Origin: Cycas panzhihuaensis | Lineage: Eukaryota > Cycadophyta | Assembly (NCBI GenBank): GCA_023213395.1 | Contig: CM041465.1 | Location: 166,725,741 to 166,789,740 of the forward strand | Reading direction: 5' to 3' | Length of the DNA stretch: 64,000 nucleotides | Part shown: positions 1-11,040 of the stretch, in pieces | Layout: each line of letters begins with the position of its first letter | Position numbering within the stretch: position 1 is the first letter of the stretch | Position numbers and translations under genes: made by a program | Notes under the pieces: generated by a model | Seen by the model: only the letters and a program-made list of their open reading frames with translations | What the model was told of the DNA's origin: nothing | Databases searched by the model: none

Positions 1-1000
1 TGAACTCTTAGATGAGTTGTATGGAACCCATTTCTTTACGAAAATTGATTTGAGATTGGGACATTATCAAATCCATATTAGAGTGCATGACACAACAAAA
101 ATGACGTTCCACACTCATGAGGGGTACAATGAGTTTAGAGTTATGTTGTTAAGATTGATGAATGCATTGGCTACTTCTCAATCCACCATGAAAAATAGAG
201 TTTTGTTTTCTTTGATGATATCTTGATCTATAGCAAGTGTTGGGAAGAGCATTTACAACATGTTCAACAAGTACTATGAACTCTCCAAGACAATGCATTA
301 TTTGCCAACAAGGCTAATTGTACCTTTGAGAGGTAAGAAATGAAATACCTTGGCCAAATTATCTTTAATGACAGAGCCAAGATGGATCTAAAGAAAAATA
401 AAAGCAATATTAGATTGGGCCACTCCTCCACATGTAATGAAGGTGAAGGGATTTTTAAGAGCTGTAGAGTTCTACAAAAGGTTTACCAAAGGTTACGATT
501 ATACAGCGATCCTCCTTTTAGACCTAATAAAAAAGGATGTGTTTAAATGAGATGATCGAGCTGATAAATCATTCAATGACCTTAAGAATATTATAACAGC
601 TCTGCTTGCTCTTGTTATGCTTGATTTCAAACAACCATTTGTCTTACAATATGATGCATTAGGGAAATGATTGGGTGCCATCTTAATATAAAATGGTTTA
701 TACCTATGAAGGTCGCAAATTCAAGGGGAAAGAGAAAGCATGGCATATCTACAAAAGGGAGATGTTGGCCATTATCCATGCAATTATGAAATGTTTGCAA
801 TATTTACTGGGCAACAAATTCCAAGTTATGATAGATCATGATAGTTTTAAATATTTTTTAAAACAACCTACTTTGTTAGAATAACAACAGAGATGGGTAA
901 GCAAATTACAAGCCTTTGATTTTGAAATAATTTATGAAGGGCAAAAGGAATGTTGTTCTAGATGCACTAGCATGAAAAGATGAAGGATTGTCATTAACTA
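1..1000 (+). pseudogene. G1: Ty3/gypsy reverse transcriptase and RNase H remnant
   Basis: Conceptual translation of 17-226 reads as the gypsy RT palm: a 'FFTKIDLRLGHYQIHI' block (family FTKIDLRSGYHQIRI) followed by 'HEGYNEFRVM'. The catalytic YxDD segment should lie near 220-235, where the frame breaks. RNase H-like text follows at 693-884 ('KREMLAIIHAIMKCLQYLLGN', then a tether-like 'KYFLKQPTL'). Stops and shifts occur every 60-70 codons, so the gene is dead. It starts outside the window, continues into the integrase at about 1200 on the same strand, and is part of the chromodomain element G1. Confidence 0.85.
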
Positions 1001-2200
1001 CCCTGTTTGTAATAGCTCCCACATGGATCACCATAATACAATAGGAATATATTGACGATGTGTCAATCCAAGAACTTATTCAATAATTTGAAGACAATGC
1101 GTAGTTGTGGGGTAAGATATTCGAATGGGAAAACAACATGTTTTGGTGTAAGGATTGAATCTACTTAGCACCCAAGTCTACATTTAAGAATACAACATTT
1201 AGGAATGTCATTCCACCCCTACTGCGAGACATATTGGGATAGACGAGACCTACAAAAGCATTAAGTGATCCTTCTTTTGGAGGGGGTTGAACAAAGACAT
1301 TCATTAGTTCATAATAGAATGTGATGCCTATTAGAGAAACAAGTTGGAGAAGGTTAAGACCTTGGGTCTTTTGTAGACATTATATGTTCTTGAGAAGAAA
1401 TGGGAAGAAATATCTATGGACTTTGTCAGAAGTTTGCCAAACTCATAAGGCAAGAATGTGATAATGGGGGTCATTGATCAACTTAACAAGTATGTTTTCT
1501 TCAGGGAGAACAACCTATTTTAACACTAGCAAAATTGTAGACATTTTTATAAAAGAGATCCATTGACTACATAGATTCCCAAAAATCATTGTGATTGATT
1601 AAGACATGAAATTCACAAGTGATTTTTAGAGAGAAACTTCCAATTTAATAGGAATTGAATTAAATATGAGCATTGCATACCATCCTCAAAGAGATGGTCA
1701 AACTAAAGTAGCGTGAATAAAAGTTTGGAAGAACACCTTGAGTGTTTCACATTAGATAAATGGTGACACTGGCGCAAGTGTTTACATTTGGACAAATGGT
1801 GGTATAATACTATATATCACATGACAATGCAAATGGCATCTTTTAAAATACTCTATGGTTATGACCCACCATTCCTAGTCCATGTTGTTACCAAGCCAAA
1901 AGTTCCAGTAGTGAAGGAGTAGATGGAAAAGATGGAGAGTATTCTTTGTAGTCTCAAGGATAATTTAATATCACAAGAAAGGGGATGAAGCAACTAAAGG
2001 ATTTACAACATTCAGAAGGACAATTTGTGGTGGGTGATTGGGTATTTTTATGATTGCAGCCTTATAAACAACCCATCTTAAAGAAGTCAGGAAAACAAAA
2101 GCTTTAGCCCAAGTTCTATGGTCCATTTTAGGTTCATAGGAAGCTTTCAAAGTCATTTACCTACTGAGTCTACCTGATGGTCATATTCCATGTATCTTGT
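1001..2200 (+). pseudogene. G1: Ty3/gypsy integrase remnant
   Basis: The degenerate frame keeps an HHCC-like zinc-binding start (around 1230-1350, with 'ECDAY' for the C-x2-C half). A core beginning 'WEEISMDFVRSLPNS' at about 1393 corresponds to the first catalytic Asp. Later text near 1680 ('YHPQRDGQT'-like after frame correction) matches the YHPQTDGQTE region that holds the catalytic Glu. 'LYGYDPPF' near 1855 matches the conserved end of the core. Many stops. Order RT-RNaseH-integrase confirms Ty3/gypsy rather than copia. Confidence 0.8.
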
Positions 2201-2379
2201 CTAAAGAAAAAAATTGGAGAAAAATCATGTCAAAATCGTTTACCAATTGAATTTATTTGATGGTCGTATTCCGTGTATCCTATCTAAACTTCTCTACCAA
2301 CATTATACGAAGAAGGATCCCTCGTTATGTAGCCCAAGATAATCATTGGCACTAGGTTGAAACCCTTATGGAACAAACA

Positions 2380-2500
2380 GATCAAGCAATACTTAGTAAA
2401 ATGGAAAGATATGGATATTGAAGATGCAACCAAGGAAGATGAAGATTGGTACCAATATAACTTGCAAGTTTTGATGCCTTGAGGGAAAAGTATCTGTTGA
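2380..2500 (+). pseudogene. G1: chromodomain at integrase C-terminus
   Basis: In the frame of 2396-2480 the translation runs 'YLVKWKDMDIEDATKEDED' and on to a W-Y-Q tail. This matches the chromodomain core (YLVKWKGxxxxDATWEDE) found at the integrase C-terminus of chromoviruses. The aromatic W of the cage and the DAT-x-E-DE stretch are visible. In this family the domain targets integration to particular chromatin. A TGA follows directly, so this is the end of pol. Confidence 0.75.
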
Positions 2501-2517
2501 GGTTTGGGGTTGGGTTA

Positions 2518-2790
2518 GAGGGAGTGGGGGTTGTGACGGCTCGAAACCTTCTTTTGTAGGTTTGGGGCCTCTTCATGGGTATTTATGGCACTCTTGGCAA
2601 AGGGTTGAACATCATTGGAGTTACCAGGTTAATTGGAGGTCAACTATAGGTATTGGTGTATACCTTGAGGCACCCTTGCCTTGAAGAGGGTTAAGCACTC
2701 AACATTGACTCATTTCTTTTGCACTCTTTGATTGTTAATATTAATATATTAGACATTTCATGATTATTTTGGTGTGGGAGAGCTATAGAA
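2518..2790 (+). repeat. G1: polypurine tract and 3' LTR remnant
   Basis: A purine run (gagggagtggggg, 2518-2530) lies right after the chromodomain stop. It is followed at 2532 by TGTGACGG, a plausible LTR start. The LTR is not paired with another copy here and its end is not visible. Copia gag text begins at 2795, so the LTR may be truncated by C1. Confidence 0.5.
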
Positions 2791-2794
2791 CCCC

Positions 2795-3560
2795 ATGTTT
2801 TTACAAGCACTAATGCTCATGAATCAATTGTATAGCATTAAGCTATTAGATGCCATGACAGATCACATGCAACAAATTGAGGCAATTAAAAACCAACTTG
2901 GCATTATTGGTGAGATAGTTATCAATAAAGAATTAATTACCTCTCTCAAAAGTCAAATCCCTCCTCCCCCATATGTCCTATGAGATCTTTGTTACAAGAT
3001 TAACCATAGTTGGAAAGCTTGGAAGAATGATGTTTAATGAGCTTGAGGGCTTGTGATTGCAACACGATCAATTGCTAAGAGAGGGTGGAGGATGTGAGTT
3101 ATTTGAAGCATATACTGCAAAATATAAAGGGAAGAAGAAAGTCTGTACTCCAAAGGAGATAGAGAGTAAAATATTCAAAAAAAGGGTCCAAAATTTTTTG
3201 AAGGACAAAATAAATTGAAGACATGTTACTGTTGTGGCAAGCCTACACATTTCAAAAGAGATTGTAGAAAGATGTAGTATGATCAATAAAAGAATAGGCA
3301 ATTTGATCATTTTGCAAAAGAGGAGGATTTAAAGGGCAAACATCTTTTTATTGCAACTTATAAGTCAAAGCACAATGCTAAATAATTTTGGTACATTGAC
3401 TCATGAATGACTTGATGCATGAAAAACGAAGAAGAGTGGTCTCAAGATATGAACAAGTCAATAGGAGAATCTATCATACTTGGATACAACTTTGCATCAC
3501 CAATTGATGGAGTTGGTGAAGTCTCAATAAATGGTGATAACTGCATTAGTGATGCGTTTC
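2795..3560 (+). pseudogene. C1: copia gag and protease remnant, 5' truncated
   Basis: The frame from 2795 gives gag helices typical of copia ('LLDAMTDHMQQIEAIKNQL'). A CCHC zinc knuckle is intact at 3224-3265 (C-x2-C-x4-H-x4-C, 'CYCCGKPTHFKRDC'). The protease active-site region is at about 3388-3440: 'WYIDS' survives, and a stop then replaces the Gly of DSGA. The gag N-terminus, leader and 5' LTR are missing, so C1 begins mid-gag next to G1. Stops throughout. Confidence 0.85.
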
Positions 3561-4560
3561 ATGTACCTAATTAGGGAAGAATTCAATCTTTATAAGCCAT
3601 ATTGGTAACAAGGGCATGAATGCTCACTTTGAAAACGACCAATATACAATTAGAGATAAAAATAAAAAGATTGTGGTAATAGGTATTGAAGATGAAGGCC
3701 TTTATAAGTTAAAGGGGAAATTTGGAGATTAGAAATCTTTTATTGTTGATGTAACTAAACGAGATCAATTGTGGTATAATTACATTAGGCATATGAAGTA
3801 CTCCTTTCTCATTACTTAAAATAATTGTTGACAAATGTTTGTGTGATGCTTCCATAGTGGGTAAACAACATAGGAAAATTTTTTTAAAGTTAAAGCCTAG
3901 AGAGTAGAGGAGAAATTAGCCTTGGTGCATTTTGATTTGTGTGGTCCAATGTCAATAGCATCACATGGTGGTGCTAAGTATGTTTTGAACTTTCCTTGAT
4001 GATTTCTTAAGGAAGATGGGTGTACTACATCAACGATATGCCTCGAACTTTTTTGATATTCAAAGAATTTAAAGAGGAAGCTAAAATTGAAGGTGGGATG
4101 AAATTAAAGGCACTAAGATCAGATAATGGGGGTCATATACCTGAAGGGAATTAGAATAATATTGTAAGAGCCATGGAATCAAGAGGCAATTCACAACTCC
4201 TCATATGCCCCAACATAATGGCGTAGCAAAAAGGATGAATAGGACTCTTGTGGAGAATGCTAGGGCAATGATGAAAGCTAGAGGTCTATTTGAGCCTTTC
4301 GGGTAAAACTTGTTAGAAATGTAACTCCTAGGGAGGCATTGTCTAGAAGAAAGCCTACAATCACTTGGTATTTCAGACTCTTTAGTTGTATTGCACATAG
4401 GTACCTTCCAAAGGAGAAGTGTTATAAATTTAATAATAAAAGTACCAAGTGTTTCTTCATTGGTTATAGTGAGGTAAGCAAAGCTCACCATGTATACAAG
4501 TTAAAATCTAAGAAGTTGCATAACTTTGGACATCATCTTTGAAGAAGGTGATAAAGAAAT
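3561..4560 (+). pseudogene. C1: copia integrase remnant
   Basis: Recognisable blocks in order: '[11 protein letters not shown]' (catalytic Asp 1, about 3922), 'LKALRSDNGG' (Asp 2, about 4108), 'PQHNGVAKRMNRTLVENARAM' (catalytic Glu region, about 4205-4275) and the GKSxxCxFIGY-type block 'STKCFFIGYSEVSKAHHVYK' (4440-4500). The three acidic residues can be placed, but stops and shifts separate them. Integrase before RT is the copia order. Confidence 0.85.
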
Positions 4561-4829
4561 TAACTTGGGGGCATTGGAGTTCAAACAAGACAAAGGGAAA
4601 GCAATTTAGAATCCACCATAATCTTCAAGGTAATTGACAAAGTCTGAACTAGATAATGACAAAGAGGTGGGGGATACTTAGCTTGAAGTCATTCTTATAT
4701 AGAAGAAATTATCCAAGTGGTACTTGCAAATAGTTGTTGATGCATAGTTGTTTGAGACAAAAGGGAAGCAACAATCCAAGATGGGATCGATACAACCGGT
4801 TAATTATGCTCTTATGACACAAGTGTGTA

Positions 4830-5559
4830 ATGTAGAAGCACCATAGACTTTTGAGAAGGCAAGTCAAGAATGAAAGTGGAAGGTTGCTGTGGATGAAGAA
4901 AATCAGGTATTAAAGGAAAACAAGATGACTTGGAACTTAGTGAAATTGCTAAAGGGTAAACAAGCAATTGGATATAGATGGGTCTTGAAGTTCAGATCGG
5001 ATGGCTTGATCGACAAGCATAAGGCTAGATTAGTAGCCAAGGGTTTCAAACAAAAGGAAGGAATTGACTGCTAGGAAATCTTTGCACTAATGTTTAAAAT
5101 GATGACTATTAGGATTATATTTGCATTTTTTTGCACAATTCAAACGGTAGCTACATCAACTTCATGTTAAGAGTGCCTTCCTCAATGGGGACTTGATAGA
5201 AGTCATCTATATGGAGCAACCACTAGGATATGCAGAGAAGGGTAAGGAACCCTTGGTATGTAATTGTAGAAAGGCATTGTATGGATTGAAGTAGACTCAT
5301 AAAGCTTGGTACCCCAAAATTGATGATTACTTTTAAAATAATGGGTTTGAAAAGTCTTAAGTAGATCCTAACCTATACATAAAGGTTCAAGTTGGTTGGT
5401 TTGTGATTTTGGTTATTCTGTATGTCGATGATTTAATCATAACTGGTAATGATACCTCAACGGTGGAGGAGTTGAAGGATTTGAATGACAATTTTGAGAT
5501 GTTAGGTCTTGGACTACTACATTATTGCCTTGGAATAGAAGTTTGGTATAAATATGGCA
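4830..5559 (+). pseudogene. C1: copia reverse transcriptase, first part
   Basis: 4889-5074 reads as the copia RT N-terminus (WK.AVDEE start, 'TWNLVKL', 'YRWVLKFRSDG', then '[17 protein letters not shown]'). 5403-5460 holds the catalytic 'VILYVDDLIITGNDT' motif intact. The frame between is broken by stops. Just after the conserved LGLLHYCLGIEV block the gene is interrupted by a solo LTR at 5566. Confidence 0.9.
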
Positions 5560-6038
5560 CAATAGTGTTAGATATGTTGAACACTTTGCAAGTGTTACAT
5601 GGGTATAGGCGTTACACCCGAGCCCCTTTGTGTTTTATGGGGGTCTTTGTTGGCCCAATGGTTTATGCCCATTGTATTGTAAAACCGCAAGGCGGTATCT
5701 TGTAATGTTGTGTCTATATATTCTTATGTAACGGCACATGTAACATGATGATAGTGGTGTGGATGAGTCGAGGAGAAGAGTTGGGGATTTTTCATCTCTG
5801 TAATTCTTTAGCTGTTGCTCAGATTAATAAAAGGTCTATGCTTAGACTTGAATCTGCGGTGTTTTTTGTTGAGTGCTTGATTTGTTTATGTTATTTGTTC
5901 TTTGCATGGTTTAGAGTTCTGTTATCATATTGCTTCTATGATTATATTTTCTTTTCAGATAGAATGACAATTTTGAGATGTTAGGTTTTGGATTACTACA
6001 TTACTACCTTGGAGTGGAAGTTTGGTATAAATATGGCA
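5483..6038 (+). repeat. 77-bp RT segment duplicated on both sides of the solo LTR
   Basis: Positions 5483-5559 and 5962-6038 are the same 77-bp stretch of C1 RT, one on each side of the inserted LTR. I count six mismatches and no indels. All six are transitions (C/T or G/A). A normal LTR insertion duplicates about 5 bp, so this needs a second event such as repair synthesis, template switching, or unequal exchange after insertion. Confidence 0.9.
5566..5957 (+). mobile_element. Solo LTR inserted in C1 RT
   Basis: The 392-bp segment begins TGTTAG and ends CTTTTCA. It contains a TATA-like tctatatatt near 5711 and an AATAAA at about 5826, the layout of an LTR with promoter and polyadenylation signal. 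The flanking 5-mers are aatag (5561-5565) and gatag (5958-5962), a target duplication with one transition. There is no internal region and no second copy in the window, so it fits a solo LTR left by LTR-LTR recombination. Plus orientation is inferred from the order of TATA and AATAAA. Confidence 0.7.
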
Positions 6039-6790
6039 GGATATTTATCTCTCAAGCTAAGTCTAGAAGGGAAGTTTTGAAAAGATTCTAGGTGTATGCT
6101 TGCATCAACTGAAATGGAAATGGGAACATAGTTATCAACTCATGATGAAAGAAAATAGGTGGATTGCACTTTGCATAGGTAGTTAGTTGGTAGTTTGATC
6201 TATCTTACTATAACTAATTGTCATGGTATCTAGGTTTATGATAGAACCTAGGCAAAGTGAGTAGAAGGCTGCAAAGTGAATTTTGAGATATTTGCATGGA
6301 ACTTTGCAGTTTGGACTCGAATTTTGTTGATCACAACAACTTCAAGTTGGAGGGGTTCTCTAATTCAAACTAGGCTAGATGCATTGAAAGTAGAAGGTCC
6401 ACTTTTGGATATTGTTCTAGTCTTGGTTAACCAATAATGCCTTGGGAGTCTCAAGAAACAACCCAATGTTGCCCTATCATTGATTGAAGCAAAGCATAAT
6501 ATTGTAATTAGAGACAAATTGTTGTTGACTTGGGACTTCATCAAGAAGATTTTATGAAGTTGTATTGTGACAATCAAAGTGCATTTAAGATAGTTAAGAA
6601 TCTTGTGTTTCACACGCACAACAAATACATAAACGTCCATTATCACTTCATTAGGGAGCAAGTCTAGTCAAATTGATTTACAACTACACCCATGGGTAGT
6701 CGGGTATTATTTTCAGCAAATCGTTGGCACAATAGAAGTTTGGAAAGATTAGAGATGGTCTTGGTATGAAAGCCAATGGAGTAAACATTA
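5962..6790 (+). pseudogene. C1: rest of copia RT and RNase H
   Basis: After the solo LTR the RT resumes (second copy of the 77-bp segment, then 'GRIFISQAK'). RNase H follows. 6390-6660 translates, with stops, to the copia pattern: ES.R STFGYC, then 'LYCDNQSAFKIVKN' and 'VHYHFIREQV'. The RNase H ends just before a polypurine tract at 6786. Confidence 0.85.
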
Positions 6791-7075
6791 AGAGGGGATT
6801 GGTAGACTTAATGTAATGTACTTTGTACTTCATAGGGTCAAGACTTAATATTGTGGGTTCTAATCCTTTATGTGGGTTAATTAATAATCCCTACATGGAT
6901 GGCATGTGTCCAACATGCACAAGCATAAGCTTTAATATATACATGTGTATGTTGTACCTCTCATTCATGGAATATCAATCATTCTTTGGTTGGTGGACTA
7001 ATTCTACCACTCATATCTTTGCTTTTCCTTTGCATGCGTTCTATTCTTAGGTGTTTTTTTCTTTCATAAACTTGG
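6786..7075 (+). repeat. C1: polypurine tract and 3' LTR
   Basis: The purine run cattaagagggga (6786-6798) precedes TGGTAGACTTAATG at 6800, the expected 3' LTR start. The stretch around 6895-6925 (tgtccaacatgc) resembles the C3 3' LTR near 13030, so C1 and C3 are probably related families. The right end is not defined because no 5' LTR is available for comparison; I place it loosely near 7075. Confidence 0.5.
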
Positions 7076-7552
7076 GGTCTTCATCACTCAATGATTTTCA
7101 TTATGAAGTTTAATTTTTTGACTCCCTTATCAAAATTTACTGCAAATTGGTTGGCTCCAAGTCGGGTTGTAATGGAAAAAAGTATGCATATGAAACTTGG
7201 TCAACCTATTGGCATTGATGCATATGTGGTCCTCTCTTTTGATTTGTGGAAATTGGCGATGAAAATCGTTGTCATACTTTCCTCTTCCTAGCCTTGTAGG
7301 GGTTTAAGCAATATGGGGACATACAATATCAAACTTGTTTTTTAGGCAATAGCCTATAGGATTTCCTCTCATTCCTTGATAGACAAGGAATGACTCGTCT
7401 TGTTGTATGTCTTTAACGATCTTGAATGCCCAAAGGTGTTTGCAATGTGGCAAAATAGATTTGATATTCAATCTAATAACTTGTAACACTCTGCAACTCA
7501 AGTATCATCACATCACCTACTACACATGACCCTTGCTTTTCGAGAGTGTATA
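7076..7552. other. No gene recognised; left flank of C2
   Basis: Open frames of about 65 codons exist on both strands (7091-7291 plus, 7304-7501 minus), but neither matches a domain I know. Their codon use looks like chance in AT-rich DNA. The last 5 bp (gtata, 7548-7552) are the left target duplication of C2. Confidence 0.5.
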
Positions 7553-7804
7553 TGCTAGAAATATTGTCAATGCACACACGCTAGAAAGTATTGAAGGCAA
7601 AAGTTTTACTTCTTGATTTTTATTCATGAGAATATATACATATAAACACAAAATTTTAAGAGAAGCACCTACAAGGATATAGGTGTATGAGTGACACCTC
7701 AACAAGGAGATACAACCAACTTGAGAGGGAAGCTACAAGTCTACTTTTTAGAACTTAACCCGCCTATCACATGGATTAAACATTATTTCTAACCCCTTCC
7801 CCAA
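7553..7804 (-). repeat. C2: 3' LTR and polypurine tract
   Basis: LTR at 7553-7794, recognised by alignment with 16396-16679: shared blocks 'ttacttcttgatttt', 'aacttgagagggaag' and 'atcacatggattaaaca'. On the minus strand it is preceded by the purine tract GGGGAAGGGG (7793-7804 rc). The first LTR bases have drifted from TGTT. The copy is about 40 bp shorter than the 5' LTR because of one internal deletion. Confidence 0.85.
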
Positions 7805-8024
7805 TAATGTTTAATTCATTGTCTTTTATGCCAAGAAGTTCTTTGAACTTCTTGAATTTCTTCTTTTATCTTGAATTTCTTCTTTTATAAATATGTAAGC
7901 CAATTGGTCTTGAGTTGCCCCTAATGCATTAGCTGCATTGCCATGTAAGGTGTTCTACTTCATCATTTTGGCATCAAATTGAGCTCAAAAGCGCACACCA
8001 CTAATAAAAATCAAATTTTTAGTG
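7795..8024 (-). pseudogene. C2: C-terminal end of copia RNase H
   Basis: The minus-strand translation from 8024 downward gives 'TKNLIFISG' (family TKNPIFHSRTKH), then 'DQLAYIFIKE' (family QLADIFTKPL) and 'FKELLGI'-like text before the PPT. This is the last 70 or so codons of copia pol with two stops. The reading ends exactly at 8024, where TGTTAG of foreign sequence begins. Confidence 0.75.
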
Positions 8025-8739
8025 TGTTAGGACAATTTGAAGGTCTTAAGGTGTCTTCATATAGTTATTTTTGAACAAATTTGCTTAGCACTTGGAAAAA
8101 TTCTTTACTTCAAGCACTAAGAAAGGAAGCTTTCAAAAGCACTACAAGCAAGCAAACAATTTTTTATCTTTCAAGCATCATACTTGGTAGCATTTAAAGT
8201 TAAAACAAATATTCAAGTTATTTGAGTGATTCAATTAACTCCATTTGGCATTGCACTTCATTTCACCTAAAAAAAATGATTAAAATTTTTACATTGGGAG
8301 GCCCAAAAAAGCTCTTTACCTTGTCTTAAGTCTTAAGATTGGTGCATTCCCTAGGGGACTAATCGGCTATACGATTAGTGCACAATAATTAAGACTAAAA
8401 TTTGTTGAAAAGAGATTTGAAAATGATGTTACTGGAGTTGTTGATTCCAAGGAAAGCACGGTATGACCGTGCAGATCAACCCTACCTGCTTGTTCTAAAA
8501 ATTGTTTTGGCTAATTGTTGGATCTCTTTATAGATTAGGGTTGGACCACTTAAAAAGCCTAGCCCTGCACTTTTTCAGTTGTTGGATCTTTTTATAGATC
8601 AGGGCTATTGGTGTGCTTGCAAGTGGAACTTAAGCAATGAAAGCTTGGGAGTTCCAAATCAATTATTTAGTTACAAAAATTTAATTTAACTTGAACACTT
8701 AATCATAGCTGCTATTTCAATGCTTAATGCAAGTCACAT
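8025..8739. other. Left part of the insert in C2; no coding sequence seen
   Basis: The segment begins TGTTAGG exactly where C2 RNase H stops, as expected for an inserted LTR, but it is not similar to the C3 3' LTR at 12857. Visible structure: an inverted repeat ACTAATCG/CGATTAGT (about 8358-8378), a hairpin GCACGGT-atg-ACCGTGC (8457-8473), and a direct repeat of 'ttgttggatctytttatagatyagg' type at about 8515 and 8580. It could be a diverged 5' LTR plus leader of C3 or the remains of a separate element. Confidence 0.4.
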
Positions 8740-9715
8740 TAAATTAATTTATTAGAAAAGTTTCAAGATTGGGAAAAACAAGTAAAGAACTTGTTAATTT
8801 TGAATGAACTATGGAACTATGTTTGTTGGAGACTTTCAAACCCAATTCCAACTCAAGGTCTTGTTGATGCAAATGCGATGATACCTGCTGATCCTGCTTT
8901 AGTTGTTGCATAGAAATCTAAGGATGAAATAGCCTTAACTTTCATACATATGATGCTTCATAACATTGTCGATTAGAACGTTGTTAATGTTTCTATTTCT
9001 AAAGAAGCATAGGACGTTTGATTGTCATTGTATGAAAGTTGAGATGATGTTCGCATAGTCATGTCTAAAGCAAAGTTGTTTTGTATTAAGTTGAGCCTAT
9101 GACTATTTTTTTGTCTAATGTAAAGGGGATCAACAATTAACTAAAAATTTTGGGAAAGCTTGCATCAAATGAAGACCTTGTTATTGCCACCATCCATGCA
9201 TTTCCAAGGGAGTACAATGGTTTCATTTTCTCAATCACATAAGGAGGCACTTAGTGCATCGTGATTTTCAATCAACTAGAGTGTCTCTTGTTGCAAGAAG
9301 AGCAAATCTACTCTCGTCAAGATGAAGGGATAACATCAAAGAGCATTTAGTGCAAAACACAAAGGCAAACAATCTACAACCCTCAAATAAAAGCTTTAGA
9401 AACTATTTGCAAATCTTAACATCAATTGCTTTTAAATCAAAACATATTATATGCCATTATTGTGGCAAGGTTGGCCACATTCAACTTGAATGCATAAAGA
9501 AGCAACATGACATGCAACACCAACAACAACTGCAACAATAACAACAATAGAAGCAACAGTGGCAACAACCCCCACAAAGACCAAATTGAGGTGCATGTTG
9601 AGGAGGTTGTTGTGGAAGCCAAAGGGGGGCATACAAAGGTGACTATTAAAGCCACATCAATTAATTTGATGATGAAAAGTTGGTTTATGCATATGACAAC
9701 AACAATAGTGACAAA
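8740..9715 (+). pseudogene. C3: copia gag remnant
   Basis: The frame near 8760 reads 'KFQDWEKQVKNLLILNELW', the start of a UBN2-type copia gag. It continues with stops to a CCHC zinc knuckle at 9452-9493 ('CHYCGKVGHIQLEC', spacing C-x2-C-x4-H-x4-C intact). Just after it lies a CAA-rich low-complexity run (about 9505-9575). Read in plus frame this gives Q/N-rich text; the overlapping minus-strand frames over it are artefacts. Confidence 0.85.
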
Positions 9716-11040
9716 ACATGGATTGTCATCTCAGGTGCATCTTGTCACATGACTGAAGATGCTAATTTATTGGATGAGATTGAAGAGAGCAAGGGTCAAA
9801 CTATTACTTTTGGTAATAATTAAATTGTTCAAATATCTAGTATTAGAAAAATTGTCTCATTCAACACTTCACAAGACCCTACTCAATCATTTCCTAGTGG
9901 TGATGTCTTTCTAGTTCCATTAATGTCTAAAAATTCTTCTATCTGCTAGCTAACTTGACAAGCAACAGATGAACATATTATTTAAAAATGGAAAACGTAC
10001 TATTAGTACATAAACAACCAAGTGATTGCTATTGGTTATGACGACTATGGATTTTACAAAATGGATGCGACACTTGGCAAATCACATGCCTATATCACTT
10101 AGTCATTGATTAAGGAGAAGCTTTGGCATAATAGGTTAGGTCACTTGAAGTTAGAGCATATCAAATTGATGTTCAGAAAGAATAAGGTGTTCGACTTACC
10201 TAAGGTCTCAACAGTAAGTGCTTATGTGAGACATGTATTTTGAGGAAACAACCCAAAGAACCTTTTTCTAAAAGGTCAAGCATGGTGGGTTCAATAGTTA
10301 TTGTAATTGGTACATATGGATATTTGTGGACCCTTGTCTACACAACCTCTTGGTAGAGCATCATTTTTTATCACCTTCATAGGTTACCTCTCTCATAAAG
10401 TTTGGGTAGATTGTATGAAGCACAAATTTGAAACATTTTCTAAGTTCAAAGAATTCAAACTTGCTGTAGAGGAGGAATCAAATATACAAATCAAAATTTT
10501 GCAGTCTGACAATGGAGGTGAATTCACTTGAAAGGAATTCAACTAGTATTGCATTGATAATAGCATCAAGCATCAACTTACTACTCCATACACACCGCAA
10601 TAAAATGTGGTAGGAGAGAGAATGGATGGAATTCTTGTAAGCAAAGCTAAGGTGATATACGTGTTAAAAGTCTTATGTAGTCTTATTGGGCAGAGGCACT
10701 TCACACAACTGTCTATGTCATAAATAGGAGCTCCTCAACTGCAGTCTGGGATATGACAACTGAGGAGGCTTGGATTGGTAGAAAGTTAACTGTCAACCAT
10801 TTACACACCTTGGGCTGCACAATTTATGTGCACATTCTCCAACAACAAAGGCAAAAATTTGATGACAAGAATTTAGAATGTATCTTCATTGGTTATATAA
10901 TAGGAAGCAAAGCATAATGGGTTTATGAGCCCATTGGCAAAAAAACTCATGTAACTAGAGATGTTATCTTTGTTGAAGATAATGAGGAAATGGATACTTC
11001 TATCCATATTTCCCTTAACAAAGGCAAAGTGATTGATGAG
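9716..11040 (+). pseudogene. C3: copia protease and integrase remnant
   Basis: Protease active-site region at about 9719-9760: 'TWIVISGASCHMTEDA', where the family has VDSGASCHMT, so the catalytic Asp is replaced. Integrase follows: 'LWHNRLGHLKLEH' (GAG-pre-integrase, about 10120), 'HMDICGPLS' (Asp 1, 10313), 'ILQSDNGGEFT' (Asp 2, about 10500), then the TPYTPQ block with the Glu region damaged (about 10590). Stops in all frames. Confidence 0.85.

Noticed and set aside
7304-7501. 66-codon minus-strand frame beginning 'MSCRVLQVIRLN'
   Set aside because: No recognisable domain, no splice or start context, and adjacent sequence is non-coding.
8025-8293. Possible solo LTR (TGTTAGG ... TTTTACA)
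   Set aside because: The ends fit, but no target duplication was found (tagtg versus ttggg) and there is no second copy; left as unassigned sequence.
9437-9655. Two overlapping minus-strand frames with Leu/Val-rich text
   Set aside because: They are the antisense reading of the CAA-rich gag linker of C3.
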